Shown here in pieces: positions 18,065 to 26,734 of a stretch of 64,000 nt of DNA. This DNA comes from Vibrio sp. YMD68 (GTDB lineage: Bacteria > Pseudomonadota > Gammaproteobacteria > Enterobacterales > Vibrionaceae): assembly GCF_029958905.1 (NCBI RefSeq), contig NZ_CP124614.1:124001-188000 (forward strand). The letters run 5' to 3'. The position numbers were made by a program, and so were the translations under genes. The notes under the pieces are model-generated. The model was not told where the DNA came from. It was given only the letters and a program-made list of their open reading frames with translations, and made no database searches. Positions within the stretch are counted from its first letter, which is position 1. The number at the start of each line of letters is the position of its first letter.

Positions 18065-19042
18065 ATGAAAGTTCTTATAACCACAGTACCATTTGCGAAT
18101 AAATCTAAGTTACCTCTTGAGCTATTAGAGTTCGCAGGTGCTGAATATATAATTAACCCATTGAATAAGAAGCTAACTGAGATTGAGCTAGCAGGTATGG
18201 TAAGTGATATCGATATAATTATCGCTGGGACGGAGACCATATCTAGGAAGGTTATGGATAACGCTCCAAAATTAAAGCTGATATCGAGAGTGGGTATTGG
18301 ACTGGATGGTGTGGACTTAGTTGCAGCAAAAGAAAAAGGCATACTCGTAAGTTATACTCCAGATGCTCCTGCTCCTGCTGTAGCTGAATTAACAATGGGG
18401 CTAATGCTGAGCTTGCTGCGCTCGATACATATTGCAAATAAGCAGTTGCATGATGGTAATTGGAATCGAATTTTTGGTAGACGAATTTCTGAAGTTACCG
18501 TGGGCGTAATTGGAGCTGGTAGAATTGGTGGAAGAGTAATTAGAAGGATGGAGGCATTTGGCTCTCCTAGGTTGATGATTAATGATGTTTCTCAGAAGCG
18601 TGAAATTGACAAAGCTTATAAAGTTGAATGGACGACGAAGGAAGATATTTATAAAAATGCCGATGTAATCACATTTCATATACCTCTATCACCTCATACA
18701 AAGGATTTGGTCAAGAAAGAACATTTATTAATGATGAAACCAGACGCACTAATAATTAACACAAGTAGAGGAGGTATTGTTAATGAGAATGATTTGGCTG
18801 ATGTTCTGGAGTCGGGTCATTTAGGTGGTGCAGCGATTGATGTATTTGAGCAGGAACCTTATAGCGGCCGTTTAGCAAATATAGATAATTGCTTATTGAC
18901 AGCACATATGGGATCTATGTCTATTGATTGTCGTTCAAGAATGGAGTTAGAAGCAACGCAAGAGGCAATTAGATTTATTAATGGTTCAGAGCTAGAGCTT
19001 TTGGTTCCTGAGGTAGAATATACAATGCAAAGTATCAACTAA
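18065..19042 (+). CDS. D-isomer-specific 2-hydroxyacid dehydrogenase (SerA/PGDH-like)
   Basis: A 325-residue NAD(P)-dependent dehydrogenase that should interconvert a 2-keto acid and its D-2-hydroxy acid. VGVIGAGRIGGRVIRRM is the Rossmann motif (around residue 148). FHIPLSPHTKDLV, INTSRGGIVNENDLADVL and AAIDVFEQEPY carry the family signature, including the catalytic Arg and Glu. The catalytic His appears in LTAHMGSMS near residue 280. There is no ACT regulatory domain, so it is not a typical SerA. An AGGTGA ribosome site precedes the ATG. Followed by an HpcH/HpaI aldolase, it probably acts on a pyruvate-derived sugar-acid or acyl precursor. Confidence 0.82.
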   Translation: MKVLITTVPFANKSKLPLELLEFAGAEYIINPLNKKLTEIELAGMVSDIDIIIAGTETISRKVMDNAPKLKLISRVGIGLDGVDLVAAKEKGILVSYTPDAPAPAVAELTMGLMLSLLRSIHIANKQLHDGNWNRIFGRRISEVTVGVIGAGRIGGRVIRRMEAFGSPRLMINDVSQKREIDKAYKVEWTTKEDIYKNADVITFHIPLSPHTKDLVKKEHLLMMKPDALIINTSRGGIVNENDLADVLESGHLGGAAIDVFEQEPYSGRLANIDNCLLTAHMGSMSIDCRSRMELEATQEAIRFINGSELELLVPEVEYTMQSIN

Positions 19043-19065
19043 TTATTCGATTTAAGGGTTTAATA

Positions 19066-19830
19066 ATGTCGCTGAAAAGAAAACTAGAGCTTAACAAGCT
19101 TACACTAGGTAGTTGGGTTACGATTGGACATCCAGCTATCGTTGATATTATGGCAAGTGCAGGTTTTGAATGGCTAGTCATTGATATGGAACATACCTCA
19201 ATCAACCTAGAAACAGCTCATAATTTGATTTCAACTATTCAAGCCAATGGAATGAAAGCATTGGTAAGAGTGAGTAAAAATGAAGAAGTCATAATTAAAA
19301 AGGTTCTTGATATGGGGGCTGATGGTCTTGTGGTACCCATGGTGAAATCAAAATCGGATGCATTACAAGCCATTGACTATGCTAAATATCCACCAATTGG
19401 AAAGCGTGGAGTTGGCTTGTTTAGGGCCCAGAAGTACGGCCTAGGATTTGAAGAGTACAAAAAGTGGGTTAAAGACGAGTTAGTTATTATTGCTCAGATT
19501 GAGCATCACGAGGCTGTGAGCAATATCGAAGAAATTGTAAGTGTAGATGGTATAGATGGAGTTATCATTGGTCCTTACGACTTATCAGGCTCTTTGGGCT
19601 ATCCTGGAGAGTATCATCGAGATGATGTGAAAGACGGAATTGCGAAGGTATTGCGTGTCTGCAAAGAAAAAAATGTTCCTTCAGGTTTTCATGTGATTGA
19701 ATCGAGCCCTGAAAAGTTAACAGAAAGAATTAATGAAGGATGTACATTTTTAGCGTATAGCCTCGATTTTTTCTTTCTAGGTGATAGCGTTAGAAGTGGA
19801 ATGTCAAAAATTAAAGAGAGCTTAAAATAA
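19066..19830 (+). CDS. HpcH/HpaI family class II pyruvate aldolase
   Basis: A 254-residue TIM-barrel aldolase. Members condense or cleave pyruvate or oxaloacetate with an aldehyde to give 2-keto-3-deoxy acids, with a divalent metal held by Glu and Asp. Seen here are GSWVTIGHPAIVDIMASAGF, DMEHTSINLETA, VRVSKNEEVIIKKVLDMGADGLVVPMV (catalytic Arg), AQIEHHEAVSNIEEI (metal Glu) and VIIGPYDLSGSLG (metal Asp). Its stop overlaps the start of the KdsB-like gene by one base (TAATG), a tight coupling. Such aldolases are usually catabolic, so one inside a polysaccharide operon next to a CMP-sugar-acid synthetase is unusual. Confidence 0.85.
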   Translation: MSLKRKLELNKLTLGSWVTIGHPAIVDIMASAGFEWLVIDMEHTSINLETAHNLISTIQANGMKALVRVSKNEEVIIKKVLDMGADGLVVPMVKSKSDALQAIDYAKYPPIGKRGVGLFRAQKYGLGFEEYKKWVKDELVIIAQIEHHEAVSNIEEIVSVDGIDGVIIGPYDLSGSLGYPGEYHRDDVKDGIAKVLRVCKEKNVPSGFHVIESSPEKLTERINEGCTFLAYSLDFFFLGDSVRSGMSKIKESLK

Positions 19831-20606
19831 TGAATATAATATCAATAATACCAGCAAGAATGGGCTCCAGTAGATTTCCTGGAAAACCTATGGCGGATAT
19901 ACTTGGAACACCGATGGTAGGGCACGTTTATAAAAGAGTTAAGATGAGTAAGCTTCTGAATGAAGTTTATGTTGCCACATGTGATAGAGAGATTTATGAC
20001 TATATTCTGTCGATTGGTGGAAAGGCTGTTATGACAAGCGACTCCCACGAAAGGTGTAGCGACAGATGTGCTGAAGCAATGCTGAAAATTGAGCAACAAG
20101 GCGGTCAAAAAGTTGATGTTATGGTCATGGTTCAAGGGGATGAACCTTTAACTTTTCCGGAAATGATTGATGAGGCTGTTCTACCGATGCTTCAAGATGA
20201 GAGTATCTTGATAACTAATTTAATTGCGGATATCGAAACCGTTGGTGAGTTCAACGATCCAAATGAAGTGAAGGTAGTAACAGACATTCACAATAACGCG
20301 CTTTATTTTAGCCGTGAGCCTATTCCAAGCAGAAAGAAAGGTATTCTTGACGTTCCTATGAAGAAGCAGGTGTGTGTTATTCCTTTTACCAGAGATTTTT
20401 TACTTGAGTACAACGAAATGGAGCCAACTCCACTAGAAATTATTGAATCTGTTGATATGATGAGAATTATTGAAAATGGATTAAATGTAAAAATGGTACC
20501 TACTAACTACCAAACGAAAGCGGTTGATACAGTAAAAGACCTAGAGCTAGTCATCGACGCTATGAAAAGTGATATCCTATTTAAGAATTATGAAACGAAT
20601 CTTTAG
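19830..20606 (+). CDS. KdsB-like CMP-ulosonate (3-deoxy-manno-octulosonate-type) cytidylyltransferase
   Basis: A 258-residue protein of the KdsB family, which activates Kdo-like acids with CTP. IIPARMGSSRFPGKPMADILGTPM is the CTP loop; YVATCDREI and VQGDEPLTFPEMIDE (the QGDEP metal-binding motif) follow. YFSREPIPSRKK is the sugar-acid-binding segment of KdsB. A dedicated kdsB for LPS Kdo should exist elsewhere in the genome, so this copy is probably specific to a different sugar acid. It starts inside the aldolase stop codon, pointing to a shared pathway. Confidence 0.8.
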   Translation: MNIISIIPARMGSSRFPGKPMADILGTPMVGHVYKRVKMSKLLNEVYVATCDREIYDYILSIGGKAVMTSDSHERCSDRCAEAMLKIEQQGGQKVDVMVMVQGDEPLTFPEMIDEAVLPMLQDESILITNLIADIETVGEFNDPNEVKVVTDIHNNALYFSREPIPSRKKGILDVPMKKQVCVIPFTRDFLLEYNEMEPTPLEIIESVDMMRIIENGLNVKMVPTNYQTKAVDTVKDLELVIDAMKSDILFKNYETNL

Positions 20607-21171
20607 AGTATTATTTCAATTTTACTTGGCACTAGTTTCACATTTGCCTACAGTTATTGGCGCAAAATTAAGGTATCTTGCATATAAACCACTATTCAAA
20701 GAGACAAATGGCTTCTTTTATATAGATACTGGCGTCTCAATTTCAGGGTTTAGAAACATAAAGCTTGGTAAAAATGTAGCTATTATGAAAAATAGTTATG
20801 TTTATGCTCATGATGATGGCAAGTTAACGATTGGTGATAACTTTACAATGAACTCCAATAGCCAACTTGGTGCCGCCTTTGGAAGGATCGTTATAGGTAA
20901 CGATTGTGCTATAGGCCCTAATTGTGTACTAAGAGCTTCAAATCACAATTTTGACAGTGTAGATACTACTATTAGAGAGCAAGGACATTCTTTCGGAGAG
21001 ATTATTATCGAAGATGATGTTTGGATAGCTTCTAATTGTGTTGTTACCGCGAACACAACGATTGCCAAAAGCTCAATTGTGGCAGCAGGTAGTGTTGTTA
21101 CTAAAGACGTTGGCGCATATTCAATTGTGGGTGGAGTTCCTGCAAAGTTACTTAGGACACGACAGAGATGA
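20590..21171 (+). CDS. left-handed beta-helix acyltransferase (WbbJ/LacA-like)
   Basis: A 193-residue hexapeptide-repeat protein. Its N-terminus has a short hydrophobic helix (RVLFQFYLALVSHLPTVIGA) and then coils such as GKNVAIMKN, GDNFTMNSN, GNDCAIGPNC and EDDVWIASNCVV. ASNHNFD contains the catalytic-type His. It ends with the usual GGVPAKLL motif. It probably adds acetyl from acetyl-CoA to a sugar hydroxyl or amine. The ATG at 20590 is preferred over a GTG at 20569, giving a 17-bp overlap with the KdsB-like gene; it overlaps the next SDR gene by 4 bp. The sugar acceptor is unknown. Confidence 0.78.
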   Translation: MKRIFRVLFQFYLALVSHLPTVIGAKLRYLAYKPLFKETNGFFYIDTGVSISGFRNIKLGKNVAIMKNSYVYAHDDGKLTIGDNFTMNSNSQLGAAFGRIVIGNDCAIGPNCVLRASNHNFDSVDTTIREQGHSFGEIIIEDDVWIASNCVVTANTTIAKSSIVAAGSVVTKDVGAYSIVGGVPAKLLRTRQR

Positions 21172-22109
21172 GATATTTGGTAACAGGCGGTGCTGGATTT
21201 ATAGGCTCAGCTATAGCTAATAGGCTAATTGAACTCGGGAATGATGTCTATATTATTGATAATTTTAATACTGGATATGAATATAATGTTCCTCGAAAGG
21301 CTAAATTTTTTTCAGGCGACTTCAGCCAAGATGAAACAATTGCCAAATTAAATAATGTAAGGTTTGATGCGGTACTGCATATTGGTGGGCAAAGTTCAGG
21401 GGAAATTAGTTTTGAAGATCCAGAATATGACCTAAATACCAATACACTATCTACATTAAAGCTGCTTGAATATTGTGTAAGTACTGGCTGCAAAAAGTTT
21501 GTTTACGCTAGCACAATGTCCGTTTATGGGGAACAGCGTGATAAAGAACAGTTCTCTGAATTGGATGAGGTTAGACCTAAATCATTCTATGCTGTGGGAA
21601 AATTAGCAAGTGAAAGGTATATGGAGATTTTCTCCAAACAGTTTGGAGTGGATTTTGTTTCTCTTAGGTATTTTAATGTTTATGGACCTGGTCAAAACCT
21701 AGAAAACTTAAAGCAAGGTATGGTTAGTATTTACTTGAAGCAATTTATAGATCCAAGCTTTGAAAAGGTTTTAGTTAAAGGGGACCATGATCGTTTCAGA
21801 GACCTCATTTATATTGATGATGTTGTAGATATCACAATCGAATCTATAAGTAATAGATCTTACAATAATCAGGTTATTAATTTAGGTACCGGTATAAAAA
21901 CAACCGTACGTGATATTATTTATTTAATAAAGTCATTTACTAACTCTAAGAAAGAGGTAGTGACTCAAGATGGCACCCCTGGCGATCAGTTTGGAATATA
22001 TGCCAATAATGAGAAATTATTGTCTTTATATAAGAGACCATTGACTCCATTCAGTGTAGGCTTACAAGAAATGATAAGTAGGACTTTAAGTGAACAAACT
22101 AGAACTTAA
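21168..22109 (+). CDS. NAD-dependent epimerase/dehydratase (extended SDR)
   Basis: A 313-residue extended SDR of the UDP-glucose epimerase/dehydratase type. [15 protein letters not shown] is the NAD-binding motif; [15 protein letters not shown] (Tyr-x3-Lys, near residue 142) and [11 protein letters not shown] are the catalytic and substrate blocks. [11 protein letters not shown] near residue 210 is typical of nucleotide-sugar epimerases. It could be a 4-epimerase or a dehydratase; the sequence alone does not decide. It overlaps the acyltransferases on both sides, so it belongs to the same transcription and translation unit. Its AT-rich composition matches the block. Confidence 0.8.
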   Translation: MRYLVTGGAGFIGSAIANRLIELGNDVYIIDNFNTGYEYNVPRKAKFFSGDFSQDETIAKLNNVRFDAVLHIGGQSSGEISFEDPEYDLNTNTLSTLKLLEYCVSTGCKKFVYASTMSVYGEQRDKEQFSELDEVRPKSFYAVGKLASERYMEIFSKQFGVDFVSLRYFNVYGPGQNLENLKQGMVSIYLKQFIDPSFEKVLVKGDHDRFRDLIYIDDVVDITIESISNRSYNNQVINLGTGIKTTVRDIIYLIKSFTNSKKEVVTQDGTPGDQFGIYANNEKLLSLYKRPLTPFSVGLQEMISRTLSEQTRT

Positions 22110-22698
22110 CTCAAGTATCGCAAGCAACGCGCAGGTATCGAACTCTAGGTTAAAGATGTATGCACGTGTAAAAGATTATGCAGAGTTACGAGATAGTTAT
22201 CTCGGTGAATATAGCTACATAGCACAAAGAACAATGGTAAATAGATCTACGATCGGTAAATATACATCTATTTCTAATGGCTGTAGCATTGGTTTATGGG
22301 AACATAATACAAGTGTATCTACTCATTCCTTTTACTTATTTGAACACTCTGGTGAGTTTGTATCAGGTTATAAAGATTATGATAAAGATTCCGTTGAAAC
22401 TTTTATTGGTAACGATGTTTGGGTTGGAGCTAGTGCTATTATACTTAAAGGAGTTAAGGTAGGTGATGGAGCAATAGTTGGTGCAGGGGCTGTTGTGACA
22501 AAAGATGTTCCCGAATATTCAATCGTTGTTGGCAATCCGGCTAAGGTCTTAAAGTACCGATTCAAGAAAGAGGAAATCGAATGGTTTAAGCATTTGAAAT
22601 GGTGGGATTTTGATAGGGAAAAGATTCAAGAATTAGTGGATAGTGATGCATTCTCGAGCCTAGATACTTTCAAAAAATTAATGGCGTATAACGCATAA
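22090..22698 (+). CDS. CatB/VatD-like xenobiotic acyltransferase family O- or N-acetyltransferase
   Basis: A 202-residue left-handed beta-helix acetyltransferase. Hexapeptide coils run through residues 20-60 ([20 protein letters not shown]) and 100-150 ([20 protein letters not shown]). The loop [13 protein letters not shown] carries the presumed catalytic His, and [13 protein letters not shown] closes the helix. The tail [18 protein letters not shown] is characteristic of the CatB-like group. The start is GTG at 22090 with AGGAC just upstream, giving a 20-bp overlap with the SDR gene. It probably acetylates a sugar of the repeat unit. Confidence 0.78.
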   Translation: MNKLELNSSIASNAQVSNSRLKMYARVKDYAELRDSYLGEYSYIAQRTMVNRSTIGKYTSISNGCSIGLWEHNTSVSTHSFYLFEHSGEFVSGYKDYDKDSVETFIGNDVWVGASAIILKGVKVGDGAIVGAGAVVTKDVPEYSIVVGNPAKVLKYRFKKEEIEWFKHLKWWDFDREKIQELVDSDAFSSLDTFKKLMAYNA

Positions 22699-22809
22699 CA
22701 GCTTCATTGTTAATGGTAATTGAAGTGCTCATTAATATAGCGAAAGTACATGATTATGCAGAATAATAGCCTTTGGTTTTCGTAATTAGCTTGGTGGAAG
22801 TGAATTTTT

Positions 22810-23694
22810 ATGAAAAAAGTAGTTATATTTGGTGGAAGTGGTTTTCTAGGCTCTTATGTTGCAGATGAGCTATCTAAACGAGGCTTTGATGTGGTTGTCG
22901 CAGATGTACAAAAGTCTAAATACTTATTACCGAGCCAAAAATTTCAGTCAATTGATATAATGGATTTAGACCAAATAAAATCTATCATATCGGATGCAAA
23001 TGTTGTTTACAATTTCGTTGCGATATCTAATTTGGATGACGCGATAGAGAATCCAATTGGTACTATGAGTATAAATGTTATTGGCCACCTAAATATACTC
23101 GAAGCTTGTCGAAGCAATGGTGCAATTAAGAGGTTTGTTTATGCAAGTAGTGCATATTCTTTAAGTAATAGTGGGTCATTTTATGGTATAAGCAAACAGT
23201 CTAGTGAGAGACTTACGGAAGAGTATTACAAAAGATATGGCCTGAAGTTTACAGTTATTAGGTATGGTTCATTATATGGAGAAAGAGCAAGCCATAATAA
23301 CTATATTTATAATCTTTTGAATGATGCAATTAAAAGCAAAGTTCTCTCTTACAAAGGGGATGGACAAGATTTGAGAGAATACATTCATGCTGCAGATGCT
23401 GCACAACTTTCAGTGGATATTTTGGAAAGCGAAAAGTTCGAAAATCAACACATAATATTAACTGGAACTGAAAGGCTAAAGCGCATTGAATTACTAACGA
23501 TGATTAACGAAATTATGCAGAACCAACTAACAATAAAACAGGTGGCTGATGAGAATCCTGGTCATTATAAGGTGACACCTTACTCATATAACTCTGTTGT
23601 TGCTAAAAAACTGATTGCCAATCCGTATATAGATTTAGGTCAAGGTCTTTTGGAGTGTATCCAAAAAATATATGAAGAGTCCGTAAACGTATAA
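22810..23694 (+). CDS. NAD-dependent epimerase/dehydratase (extended SDR)
   Basis: A 294-residue SDR with FGGSGFLGSYVADEL as the cofactor motif, YASSAYSLS, YGISK (Tyr-x3-Lys) and IRYGSLYGERA. EYIHAADAAQ near residue 195 is the position of the usual xxYVxDVA block. It lacks signatures that would name a substrate. The protein is somewhat short for an epimerase, which may mean a reductase or epimerase acting on a smaller or non-nucleotide sugar. A 111-bp gap separates it from the acetyltransferase; TGGTGGAAG upstream is the likely ribosome site. It is followed by the HAD phosphatase gene, suggesting joint action on a phosphorylated sugar precursor. Confidence 0.75.
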   Translation: MKKVVIFGGSGFLGSYVADELSKRGFDVVVADVQKSKYLLPSQKFQSIDIMDLDQIKSIISDANVVYNFVAISNLDDAIENPIGTMSINVIGHLNILEACRSNGAIKRFVYASSAYSLSNSGSFYGISKQSSERLTEEYYKRYGLKFTVIRYGSLYGERASHNNYIYNLLNDAIKSKVLSYKGDGQDLREYIHAADAAQLSVDILESEKFENQHIILTGTERLKRIELLTMINEIMQNQLTIKQVADENPGHYKVTPYSYNSVVAKKLIANPYIDLGQGLLECIQKIYEESVNV

Positions 23695-23738
23695 TTTATT
23701 ATTAAGCTTTATAACTATTTATAATGAGGGGTGTTTAG

Positions 23739-24362
23739 ATGGCAAAGTCTATTTTATGGGATTTTGATGGTGTTATCCTAGATAGTATGAAAATAAAAGG
23801 TGATGGATTTCTCAAATTATTCCAGGAATATGACAGCCAGTACCTGACCCAAATAGAGAAATTCCATTATGAAAATGGTGGGGTATCGAGGTTTGATAAA
23901 ATTAGACACTTTTATGACAATATAATTAGATGTCCAATTACAGAGGATAAAATAAACGAACTGGCAGCGGACTTTGCACACATTATAGAAGAGAAACTGT
24001 TTGACAAGAGTAACCTTATCAACGATTCAGTTGATTTCATAGAGAAATACCATAAAAAGTTCGATTTTCATATCGTTTCAGGTGCAGAACATAATGAATT
24101 AAATGCTCTTTGTGATCACTTTTCTCTTGCCCAATTTTTTAAGAGCATATCAGGGAGTCCAACTAAAAAAGACATTCTGGTTTGTAATGTTATTAAAAAC
24201 AACCATTATAGAGTAGAAGATGTTACTTTGGTTGGTGATGCTATGACAGATTATAATGCCGCTGTTATAAATGGAATCAAATTTTTGGGGTATAATAACC
24301 CAGATCTTCAGGATTTAGCCGAATATATCCATTCATTTAGAGAGGTTGACTTTGATTGCTAG
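23739..24362 (+). CDS. HAD superfamily hydrolase (Gph-like phosphatase)
   Basis: A 207-residue phosphatase of the haloacid dehalogenase superfamily. WDFDGVILDS near the start is motif I, with the nucleophile Asp and the general acid Asp. VSGAEHNE gives motif II and LVGDAMTDYNAA gives motif IV. The helical cap inserted after motif I marks a C1-type, phosphoglycolate-phosphatase-like protein. In ulosonic acid pathways a HAD enzyme (KdsC, NeuB-9-P or KDN-9-P phosphatase) removes phosphate after condensation, so it could play that role for the aldolase product here; this is inference. It overlaps the following transferase gene by 11 bp. Confidence 0.8.
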   Translation: MAKSILWDFDGVILDSMKIKGDGFLKLFQEYDSQYLTQIEKFHYENGGVSRFDKIRHFYDNIIRCPITEDKINELAADFAHIIEEKLFDKSNLINDSVDFIEKYHKKFDFHIVSGAEHNELNALCDHFSLAQFFKSISGSPTKKDILVCNVIKNNHYRVEDVTLVGDAMTDYNAAVINGIKFLGYNNPDLQDLAEYIHSFREVDFDC

Positions 24363-25854
24363 GCTTATTTCAGACTCGTACGAAAAAAATAAAGAGTCTT
24401 TTCATAGCTATATAGATTCAATAAGAGCAGGCTTAGAGTCTGATCTCTATTATGTCCTGAACCCAACGTTGATAAAAAATCCTTTCGTAAGTTGTTTTCC
24501 TCTTAGTTACTTCAACAAGAAAGTAAAAAAATTAAATACCTATAAGCTAGCGTATTTTTTTTTGAGGTCTGTCATTAAGTTTTATCTGAAAAATACCTAT
24601 TTACTAGTTTCTTACTTAATCGCCTATCTACTCTACAAAACTCTCTATAATAACGAATCTACTTACGAAATGACCAATATTATTGATACATTTTTAGTGG
24701 TCCCAAAGGTTAACTCGAAAGGTTATTTTAATGATGATTATCTCCCTGGCCTTTATGAATTTTTTGAATCTCGTGGAAAACCGTGTGTTATTATTCCTAG
24801 AATCATTGGGGCAGGGAAAAATCCGTTCAAGTTAGTTAATCTCTTTTCGATTATTAAACGTAGTGAAAAAAATATCATTCTAGAATATGAATTTTTGAAG
24901 CTGAAAGATTTTATTTATCTATTTACTTTTATTATTCAGTATCCTTTCAAAACCTTAAGGTTGATTCAAGGTGGTGATAGTTTAGATAATAATATTTTCA
25001 ATATATCATTAGTGAGAGATATTTGTAAGTTTGACTTTGTTAGCTTAACTCGCTATGTGTTAGGGAAAAACTTGGCTAATAGAAAAATAGTTAATGTCTA
25101 CTCGTGGAGTGAGTTTCAGTCAATTGAAAGGGGGTTTAATTATGCGATAAGGAAGTATAATAATATTAGAATTACAGCGCTGCAATTTTATCTTAATTAT
25201 GAAACTTATTTTAATAGCTATGTTGATGACTTGGATTATCATCATGGTTCTTCACCTCATAGTATCATGGTAAATGGTGCTATTTATTTAAGAAATCTTC
25301 GAAAGGTAAAGTATTCGGTTGGTGTTTCCCTCAGATATTCGGATGTATTTAGTTTCAAAGGTGTATCGAGTAGAAGTAATGTGTTGTTTTTAGGTTCGTA
25401 TTTAATTGAAGAGACTAAGTTTATGCTGGAAGTAGCGAAATCTTTCGATAAACCTCTTTTCAAAAACCACCCCGCAATTGATATTACTAAACTTGGGACT
25501 CTACCAGGTGGTGTTGCTATAACTGAATTAAATATATATACACTTTTTGAGAGCGCTAAGTTAGTCATCGGAACGGCCTCTGGAACTAGTGTCGAAGCCG
25601 TTGCTTGTGGAATTCCAGTTGTAATAATTGCTAGCCAGAATAACCTTACAGCAAACCCACTTGTCAACCACGGCAAGGGAGAGATTTGGGATATAGCATA
25701 CGAAAATAGTGACGTTGAAATTCTTTCTAAGAAGTTGTTAGATTATAGAAATGACAACCCTCAGAGAATAAATCAAATTGCACATTGGTACAGGACAAAC
25801 TTTTTTGTCAGTCCGATACAAAGCAACATTGCTAGGGCTTTTGATTTGAAATAG
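24352..25854 (+). CDS. putative GT-B-like transferase of unknown family
   Basis: A 500-residue protein with no signal peptide but a hydrophobic region near residues 65-100 that may bind the membrane. The C-terminal part has PLFKNHPAI, then VIGTASGTSVEAVACGIPVVIIA. This resembles the donor-binding end of GT-B enzymes and of the large unassigned transferases in Leptospira-type O-antigen loci. No start ATG is present. Two TTG codons (24346 and 24352) are possible; AGAGG 7 bp before 24352 favours the second. It is the last gene of the AT-rich block and a good candidate to transfer the KdsB-activated acid. I do not recognise the family with certainty. Confidence 0.6.
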   Translation: MIARLISDSYEKNKESFHSYIDSIRAGLESDLYYVLNPTLIKNPFVSCFPLSYFNKKVKKLNTYKLAYFFLRSVIKFYLKNTYLLVSYLIAYLLYKTLYNNESTYEMTNIIDTFLVVPKVNSKGYFNDDYLPGLYEFFESRGKPCVIIPRIIGAGKNPFKLVNLFSIIKRSEKNIILEYEFLKLKDFIYLFTFIIQYPFKTLRLIQGGDSLDNNIFNISLVRDICKFDFVSLTRYVLGKNLANRKIVNVYSWSEFQSIERGFNYAIRKYNNIRITALQFYLNYETYFNSYVDDLDYHHGSSPHSIMVNGAIYLRNLRKVKYSVGVSLRYSDVFSFKGVSSRSNVLFLGSYLIEETKFMLEVAKSFDKPLFKNHPAIDITKLGTLPGGVAITELNIYTLFESAKLVIGTASGTSVEAVACGIPVVIIASQNNLTANPLVNHGKGEIWDIAYENSDVEILSKKLLDYRNDNPQRINQIAHWYRTNFFVSPIQSNIARAFDLK

Positions 25855-25958
25855 CTTCTATAGTTGAGTGCCACTAGAGAAGGGACGTTTACAATTACAA
25901 ATGGGCTTCCATTGAGACATATAGTAAACTGGCAATAAATAACATAGGAATACAGTGC

Positions 25959-26729
25959 ATGAAGGTATTATTGCTTGCAGGTGGTTTCGGAACTCGCCTT
26001 AGTGAAGAGACTGATGTCCGTCCAAAGCCAATGGTTGAAATCGGAGGTAAGCCAATCTTATGGCATATCATGAAGATGTATTCTCAACATGGTTACAATG
26101 AATTTGTGATTCTGCTGGGCTACAAGGGTTACTACATTAAAGAATATTTCGCTAATTACTTCCTTCATCAGAGCGACGTAACGATCGATCTTTCAACTAA
26201 CGAAATGAAGATTCACAAGAATACGTCTGAGCCTTGGACCGTGACTTTGTTAGATACGGGGTTGCACACCATGACTGGTGGGCGAGTTAAGCGAGCTCAG
26301 GAAATCGTTGGTAATGAGCCATTTATGCTGACATATGGAGACGGTGTTTCAGACGTTAACATTTCGGGTCTTGTAGAATTCCACAAGTCTCATGGTAAAT
26401 CGGTCACGATGACGTCTGTACAACCGGACGGTCGATTTGGCGCTTTGGAACTTGATGGCCCCAATGTCACTAACTTCCTCGAAAAACCGAAAGGGGATGG
26501 CGCGTGGATTAATGGCGGTTTCTTTGTTTGCGAACCCAAAGTCTTTGATTATATCCAAGATGGAGATCCAACTGTCTTTGAACAAAGCCCTCTGCAAAAC
26601 CTTGCACTCGATGGCGAGTTAATGGCATACAAGCATCATGGTTTTTGGAAATGTATGGACTCGTTGAATGACAAAAAACATCTTACTGAAATGTTAGAAA
26701 ACGGCAAAGCTCTCTGGAAATCTTGGTGA
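25959..26729 (+). CDS. rfbF: glucose-1-phosphate cytidylyltransferase (RfbF/DdhA)
   Basis: Makes CDP-glucose from CTP and glucose-1-phosphate, the entry to CDP-dideoxy- and CDP-6-deoxyhexoses. The 256-residue protein has LLAGGFGTRLSEET (nucleotide loop), RPKPMVEIGGKPILWHIMKM, YGDGVSD (metal Asp) and INGGFFVCEP, all standard for the family. GC content rises visibly here compared with genes before 25854. It begins a tightly packed operon with the CDP-glucose dehydratase gene. Confidence 0.95.
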   Translation: MKVLLLAGGFGTRLSEETDVRPKPMVEIGGKPILWHIMKMYSQHGYNEFVILLGYKGYYIKEYFANYFLHQSDVTIDLSTNEMKIHKNTSEPWTVTLLDTGLHTMTGGRVKRAQEIVGNEPFMLTYGDGVSDVNISGLVEFHKSHGKSVTMTSVQPDGRFGALELDGPNVTNFLEKPKGDGAWINGGFFVCEPKVFDYIQDGDPTVFEQSPLQNLALDGELMAYKHHGFWKCMDSLNDKKHLTEMLENGKALWKSW

Positions 26730-26734
26730 TTAGT

